From assembly GCA_040905865.1 (NCBI GenBank), contig JBBDQU010000023.1, forward strand, positions 1 to 46,019: DNA of 46,019 bases, written 5' to 3'. The DNA is from Alphaproteobacteria bacterium (GTDB lineage Bacteria; Pseudomonadota; Alphaproteobacteria; UBA8366; GCA-2717185). A program made the translations under genes and the position numbers. Below the pieces are notes generated by a model. That model was not told the DNA's origin. It was given only the letters and a program-made list of their open reading frames with translations, and ran no database searches. Of the stretch, positions 42,073-46,019 are shown one piece after another. The number at the start of each line of letters is the position of its first letter. Position 1 is the stretch's first letter.

Positions 42073-43188
42073 TTATCCCCGGTAATAACGTTGCGGCGTG
42101 AAGGGCAGGTCCACGACCTGCGCCGGCAGCGCCTTCCCCCTGACCATCAATTCCACCGATGTCCCGGAAATCGCACTTTCACTGGCCATGTAACCCATGG
42201 AAACCGGTCCGCCGACGGTCGGTCCGAAACCGCCGCTGGTCACCGTTCCGATTTTGCCGCCGGTCCCATCGATGATGTCCGTTCCCTCGCGCGCGGGGGC
42301 CCGGCCCTCCGGCCGTAATCCGACCCGTCTGCGGGGGGCGCCTTCCGCGATCTGGCGCCGGATGACCGCATCGCCGGGAAAGCCGCCTTCCACGCGCCGC
42401 CGCTTGCCGATGGACCACAGCAGGTCCGCTTCAACCGGCGTCGTTGTTTCATCGATATCGTGCCCATAAAGGCAGAGCCCGGCCTCCAGGCGCAGCGAAT
42501 CCCGGGCGCCGAGCCCGACCGGCATCACCTCCGCCTCAGCCAGCAGGGCCGTCGCCAGGGCGGGCGCGTCAGTAGCCTCCACGGATATTTCAAAGCCGTC
42601 CTCGCCCGTATAGCCGCAGCGGCTGACAAGACAGTTTGCGTCCTTTACGCGCATTGCGGCCGCGGACATGAACTTCATCGTCGCCACGCCGGGTGCGAAA
42701 CGTTCCAGCACCGCCGCGGCCAGGGGCCCCTGCAGGGCGATCAGCGCCGCATCATCGAGGACTTCCATGCCGATATGCGATGGCAGATTGTCCTGCATAT
42801 GCGCGATATCGGCTTCCTTGCAGGCGGCGTTGATGACGAGGAACAGGTGGTCCCCCGCATTGGTCACCATAAGGTCGTCGAGAATGCCGCCGTCGGCGTT
42901 GGTGAACTGGGTGTAGCGCATGCGCCCGGGCGCCAGCGCACGGATATCGCCCGGCACCAGCGCCTCCAGCGCATCGACGACGCCATCGCCGCGCAGCCGC
43001 AACTGGCCCATGTGGGAGACGTCGAACAGGCCGGCTTCGGCCCGTGTGTGAATGTGCTCCCGCAGAACGCCGGCGGCGAACTGGACCGGCATGGCGTAAC
43101 CGGCGAAGGGCACCATTCTGGCGCCGCATGCGTCATGGACGGCAAACAGCGGCGTGCGCTTCAACGGCGCTATGTTCCGGTCATCCAC
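42073..43188 (-). CDS. gcvT: glycine cleavage system aminomethyltransferase (T-protein)
   Basis: A 371-aa tetrahydrofolate-dependent aminomethyltransferase that releases ammonia and makes methylene-THF. Recognisable parts are [50 protein letters not shown] and [18 protein letters not shown]. The start is placed at GTG 43188, with GGAGG 6 nt upstream; the open frame to TTG 43218 would extend beyond the ribosome site. It is the first gene after the tandem glycine riboswitch. Confidence 0.95.
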   Translation of the reverse strand: MDDRNIAPLKRTPLFAVHDACGARMVPFAGYAMPVQFAAGVLREHIHTRAEAGLFDVSHMGQLRLRGDGVVDALEALVPGDIRALAPGRMRYTQFTNADGGILDDLMVTNAGDHLFLVINAACKEADIAHMQDNLPSHIGMEVLDDAALIALQGPLAAAVLERFAPGVATMKFMSAAAMRVKDANCLVSRCGYTGEDGFEISVEATDAPALATALLAEAEVMPVGLGARDSLRLEAGLCLYGHDIDETTTPVEADLLWSIGKRRRVEGGFPGDAVIRRQIAEGAPRRRVGLRPEGRAPAREGTDIIDGTGGKIGTVTSGGFGPTVGGPVSMGYMASESAISGTSVELMVRGKALPAQVVDLPFTPQRYYRG

Positions 43189-43250
43189 GCTCGGCCTCCG
43201 ACAGAATTGAAAGGACAACGGTTCCCGAAACCGGATCCCGCTGCCCCCGC

Positions 43251-43430
43251 TCTGTCTGTGGACCTGAGAGTATCACCGGGGCCTTGCCCGGCTTTCACCT
43301 TCGGTGAGACGCCGGATTCCCGGCGTCTGCTTTCCAGAGTGCTCTCCCCCTGCGGTCCTTTTGCCTGAGAGATTCCGGGGCGGTTGCTCCTTCGGCGCGG
43401 ATGCCTTCCGGTATCCGCCTCTCCCACAGG
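43251..43430 (-). ncRNA. tandem glycine riboswitch upstream of gcvT
   Basis: Two glycine aptamers lie in series on the minus strand. Aptamer 1 (about 43342-43430) has GGGAGAGG, GCCGAAGGAGCAACC and AATCTCTCAGGCAAAAGGACC. Aptamer 2 (about 43251-43340) opens with ACTCTGGAAAGC and has CACCGAAGGTGAAAGCC and ATACTCTCAGGTCCACAGACAGAG in two conserved pieces. This is the classic gcvT-type arrangement. It should turn on gcvTHP when glycine is plentiful, about 60 nt before the GTG start. Confidence 0.95.
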
Positions 43431-43454
43431 GTTCATCGATGCGTAACGCCAACC

Positions 43455-43482
43455 ACCGTAGCGTGCTTCCGGTGATTGTCAA
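43455..43482 (-). promoter_or_regulatory. sigma-70-type promoter of the riboswitch-gcv operon
   Basis: On the minus strand TTGACA (43477-43482) and TACGGT (43455-43460) are 16 bp apart. RNA would begin near 43448, about 18 nt before the first aptamer. It lies in the 75-bp gap after typA, so the gcv operon need not depend on typA read-through. Confidence 0.6.
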
Positions 43483-43505
43483 CTGAATGCTGCGGCGCGG
43501 TAACC

Positions 43506-45329
43506 CTAAGCCGTGGCCGCCATGCGCGACGCCTTCTTGCGCTCATGCGGATCGAGATAGCGCTTGCGCAGACGGATCGTATCCGGCGTCACCTCGACCA
43601 GTTCGTCGCCCTCGATATAGGCGATGGCCTGTTCCAGCGACATGCGCCGCGGCGGCGTCAGCCGCACCGCCTCGTCGGTGCCCGACGCGCGGATATTCGT
43701 CAGCTGCTTCGATTTCAGCGGGTTGACCTCAAGGTCGTTGCCGCGGCTGTTCTCGCCGATGATCATCCCCTCATATACCGGGACGCCGGAGCCGATGAAC
43801 AGGGTCGCCCGCGCTTCCAGACCCATCAGCCCGTAGGCGACGCTGTTGCCGGACGCGATGGAGATCAGTACGCCATTGCGCCGACCGTCGATGGGGCCCG
43901 CATGGGGTCCGTATTCGCGGAACACGCGGTTCATGATCCCGGTGCCGCGGGTTTCGGTCATGAAGTCGCCGTGATAACCGATCAGCCCGCGCGAGGGTGC
44001 GACAATATGCAGCCGCTGCTTGGCGCCGCCGGACGGGCGCATGTCGACGACCTTGCCGCGCCGCTTGGCGATCGATTCCACCACGGTCCCGGCGAAATCC
44101 TCATCGACGTCAATAACGACGTCCTCATAGGGTTCCAGCAGGGCGCCCGTATCCGGGTCCTTGCGGGTGATGACCTGGGGCCGGCTGATGGTCAGTTCGA
44201 ACCCTTCCCGGCGCATCGATTCGATCAGCACGCCAAGCTGCAGTTCGCCGCGGCCGGCGACTTCGAAGGCGTCGCCGTTTTCGGTTTCGGTCACGCGGAT
44301 CGCGACATTGCCTTCCGCTTCGGCCATCAGCCGCGCGCGGATCAGGCGCGAGGTGACCTTCTTGCCCGAACGACCGGCAAGCGGCGCGTCATTGACCGAA
44401 AACACCATGGACAGGGTCGGCGGATCGACCGGTTCGGAGGCAATCGGTTCGGTGACCTCCACATCGCAGATCGTATCGGCCACCGTCGCGACGCCGAATC
44501 CGGACAGGGCGACGATATCGCCGGCATGGGCTTCGGCGACGCCCTCGCGGCCGGTGCCCCGAAACGCCAGCACCTTGGTAATCCGCGTCCGCTCCGCCAG
44601 GGAGCCGTCGCGATGCAGCGCCTTCACCGTCATGTTTTCCCGCACCGTGCCGGATTCGATGCGCCCGGTGAGGATTCGGCCGAGGAACGGATCGCTTTCC
44701 AAAGTTGTCGCCAGCATGCGGAACGCGCCGGATTCGCTCACCTTCGGGGGGTTTACATGCTTCACCACCATATCGAACAGCGCCGACATATCGCCGCCGC
44801 GCGCGCCGGAATCCGCGGATGCCCAGCCGCCTTTTGCCGAGGCGAACAGGACCTGAAAGTCCAGCTGCTCGTCGCTGGCGTCCAGCGCCACGAACAGGTC
44901 GAACACCTCGTCATGGACTTCGTCGGGGCGGGCGTCGGGCTTGTCGACCTTGTTGACGACGACGATGGGCCGCAGCCCCAGTTTCAGCGCCTTGGCGGTG
45001 ACGAACTTGGTCTGCGGCATCGGCCCTTCCGACGCATCGACCAGCAGCAGCACGCCGTCGACCATGCTGAGGATCCGCTCCACCTCGCCGCCGAAATCCG
45101 CGTGGCCGGGCGTATCGACGATGTTGATCCGGGTATTTTTCCAGACGACCGACCCGCATTTTGACAGGATGGTGATCCCGCGCTCGCGCTCCTGATCGTT
45201 GGAATCCATGGCCCGTTCGGCAACCTGCTGGTTGTCGCGGTATTGCCCGCTCTGGCGCAGCAATGCGTCCACGAGCGTGGTCTTGCCATGATCGACATGG
45301 GCGATGATCGCGATATTGCGAATATCCAC
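43506..45329 (-). CDS. typA: ribosome-binding translational GTPase TypA/BipA
   Basis: A 607-aa translation-factor GTPase of the EF-G/LepA superfamily that acts on the ribosome, often in stress or cold adaptation. G1 is [16 protein letters not shown]2 is in the ERGITI stretch, G3 is [12 protein letters not shown] and G4 is [10 protein letters not shown]. The C-terminal part has [23 protein letters not shown] and [15 protein letters not shown], diagnostic of TypA. The GTG start at 45329 has AAGGA about 7 nt upstream. A terminator-like hairpin lies just ahead in its leader (45362-45386). Confidence 0.96.
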   Translation of the reverse strand: MDIRNIAIIAHVDHGKTTLVDALLRQSGQYRDNQQVAERAMDSNDQERERGITILSKCGSVVWKNTRINIVDTPGHADFGGEVERILSMVDGVLLLVDASEGPMPQTKFVTAKALKLGLRPIVVVNKVDKPDARPDEVHDEVFDLFVALDASDEQLDFQVLFASAKGGWASADSGARGGDMSALFDMVVKHVNPPKVSESGAFRMLATTLESDPFLGRILTGRIESGTVRENMTVKALHRDGSLAERTRITKVLAFRGTGREGVAEAHAGDIVALSGFGVATVADTICDVEVTEPIASEPVDPPTLSMVFSVNDAPLAGRSGKKVTSRLIRARLMAEAEGNVAIRVTETENGDAFEVAGRGELQLGVLIESMRREGFELTISRPQVITRKDPDTGALLEPYEDVVIDVDEDFAGTVVESIAKRRGKVVDMRPSGGAKQRLHIVAPSRGLIGYHGDFMTETRGTGIMNRVFREYGPHAGPIDGRRNGVLISIASGNSVAYGLMGLEARATLFIGSGVPVYEGMIIGENSRGNDLEVNPLKSKQLTNIRASGTDEAVRLTPPRRMSLEQAIAYIEGDELVEVTPDTIRLRKRYLDPHERKKASRMAATA

Positions 45330-45361
45330 GGGGGTATCCTTATAAAAACGGTTCTGAAAGC

Positions 45362-45386
45362 AAAAAACGGGGGCCAGTCCCCCGTT
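45362..45386 (-). terminator. intrinsic-terminator-like hairpin upstream of typA
   Basis: On the minus strand AACGGGGG pairs with CCCCCGTT (45366-45386), with a 5-nt loop and a run of T (complement of 45362-45367). It ends only about 33 bp before the typA GTG. It could block read-through from the recombinase remnant side or act as an attenuator in the typA leader. Confidence 0.65.
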
Positions 45387-45455
45387 ACGGCCTCATGTAA
45401 TGTATCTGTGGTTGGATATCCAGCATTTATAGGGGTATATCGGAAAGCTCCGTGC

Positions 45456-45461
45456 TATAAC
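45456..45461 (+). promoter_or_regulatory. possible extended -10 of the tRNA-Arg gene
   Basis: TGCTATAAC gives an extended -10 (TATAAC at 45456-45461). RNA would start about 5 nt before the mature tRNA end. No good -35 was found, so this is tentative. Confidence 0.35.
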
Positions 45462-45472
45462 CCCACCACGCC

Positions 45473-45549
45473 GCGCCCGTAGCTCAGCAGGATAGAGCAC
45501 CAGATTCCTAATCTGGGGGTCGTGGGTTCGAATCCCGCCGGGCGCGCCA
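45473..45549 (+). tRNA. tRNA-Arg (anticodon CCT)
   Basis: A complete 77-nt cloverleaf with encoded CCA. The acceptor is GCGCCCG/CGGGCGC, the D-arm region is AGCTCAGCAGGATAGAGC, the anticodon stem CCAGA/TCTGG carries loop TTCCTAA with CCT at 45507-45509, and the T-arm is GTGGGTTCGAATCCCGC. It reads AGG codons. It stands alone, divergent from typA. A decayed serine recombinase lies antisense beside it, which suggests an old integration at this site. Confidence 0.96.
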
Positions 45550-46019
45550 TCTGCATTTCTGGCCCTTGAATCGCCGCTAACACCTTGAAAGGTAAGGTGG
45601 TTTCCGGGGTTCGAAACCCCTCTTTCTGGCTATAGGCCAGACGGTCGGCAAAGACCAGTTTTAGCACCGTTCTTTGCGCTTCCAATACGCCGGATTCCCA
45701 TATTTTCCAAAGACTTGCGAGGAATGTCATGGCGGGTTCGAACATTTCCTTGAAGGCCCGTTTCGGTTGCCCGCCGTTCCTGAGCTTTTCCTCGAAGGCG
45801 ATCTTCTCCCGTTCCAGCGTTTCGATACGCTTCTCATAGTTGCCAATGACGCTCGGACTTGTAGCCGTAAGCGTGCGGTCAACAACCTAAAAACAGACGT
45901 CCGCCGCCGGTTCTCGATCCTGTCGAGGTCGCTAGACTGAGGGAGAATGAACTCCGGACGAGGCTTAACAGGCTGCGGAAAAACGCAATGTTACGGCCCC
46001 TATCCGCTTGAGAGCAGGC

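Larger units (their letters stand above)
45455..45886 (-). pseudogene. C-terminal remnant of a serine site-specific recombinase
   Basis: Reading on the minus strand from 45886, the translation contains SPSVIGNYEKRIETLEREK, then FEEKL, the block MFEPAMTFLASLWKIWESG, RTVLKLVFADRLAY and GFRTPETTLPFKVL. This is the typical C-terminal part of large serine recombinases found on alphaproteobacterial integrative elements. An in-frame TAG (45887-45889) cuts it off upstream, and beyond that to 46019 no frame continues clearly. Past about 45560 the frame merely reads antisense through the tRNA (GFEPTTPRLG). The catalytic N-terminal domain is not seen in the window. It is probably non-functional, though the window edge hides the rest. 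Confidence 0.75.

Noticed and set aside
45604-45625. GGGGTTCGAAACCCC looks like a tRNA T-arm
   Set aside because: No acceptor, D or anticodon arms flank it; on the minus strand it encodes the conserved EGFRTPET part of the recombinase remnant.

Overview
The window looks like a chromosomal segment of a GC-rich alphaproteobacterium, most like the Rhodospirillales. The basis is codon use, the gene families present, a full-length GcvP behind a glycine riboswitch, and a complete alphaproteobacterial-style XrtA/PEP-CTERM exopolysaccharide locus. This placement is inferred from gene content; no 16S gene is present.

Left two thirds (about 0.5-31.3 kb): an exosortase A (XrtA) and exopolysaccharide island. 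manC (GDP-mannose supply, minus strand) is followed on the plus strand by an unrecognised membrane-anchored protein, the sensor kinase prsK, the sigma-54 activator prsR, a TPR protein prsT and galE. Convergent to galE is a minus-strand run: wza-like lipoprotein, Wzz-like chain-length protein, tyrosine autokinase, beta-barrel protein, ExeA-like ATPase, polysaccharide deacetylase, FemAB-like protein and glycosyltransferase. To the right, on the plus strand, lie a small zinc-ribbon protein, the EpsB-type initiating sugar transferase, XrtA fused to an EpsI domain, an asparagine-synthetase-like amidotransferase, and a PEP-CTERM substrate protein. A second TPR gene, here a lipoprotein, faces the substrate gene. 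The island would make a polysaccharide (initiation, polymer length control, export, deacetylation). Exosortase would sort the PEP-CTERM protein, and PrsK/PrsR with RpoN would switch its expression.

The clearest regulatory signal is upstream of the PEP-CTERM gene. Two near-identical 17-bp dyads (26493-26509 and 26605-26621), each followed by a GGAAAATTCT element, stand in front of a near-consensus -24/-12 promoter (26685-26700). This looks like a PrsR enhancer array acting on an RpoN promoter.

Right third (31.4-45.3 kb, all minus strand): a polyamine-type ABC transporter operon (ATPase, binding protein, two permeases); then gcvT-gcvH-gcvP behind a tandem glycine riboswitch with its own promoter, followed in the same direction by a UxaA-family altronate/galactarate dehydratase and an SDR oxidoreductase; then typA/bipA. 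The window ends with tRNA-Arg(CCT). Antisense to it and beyond it is the decayed C-terminal part of a serine site-specific recombinase, the trace of an old integration next to the tRNA.

No CRISPR array, rRNA or intact insertion sequence was seen. Many very long open frames on the opposite strand of the GC-rich genes (for example opposite gcvP, the pot genes and the amidotransferase) are shadows and are not annotated.
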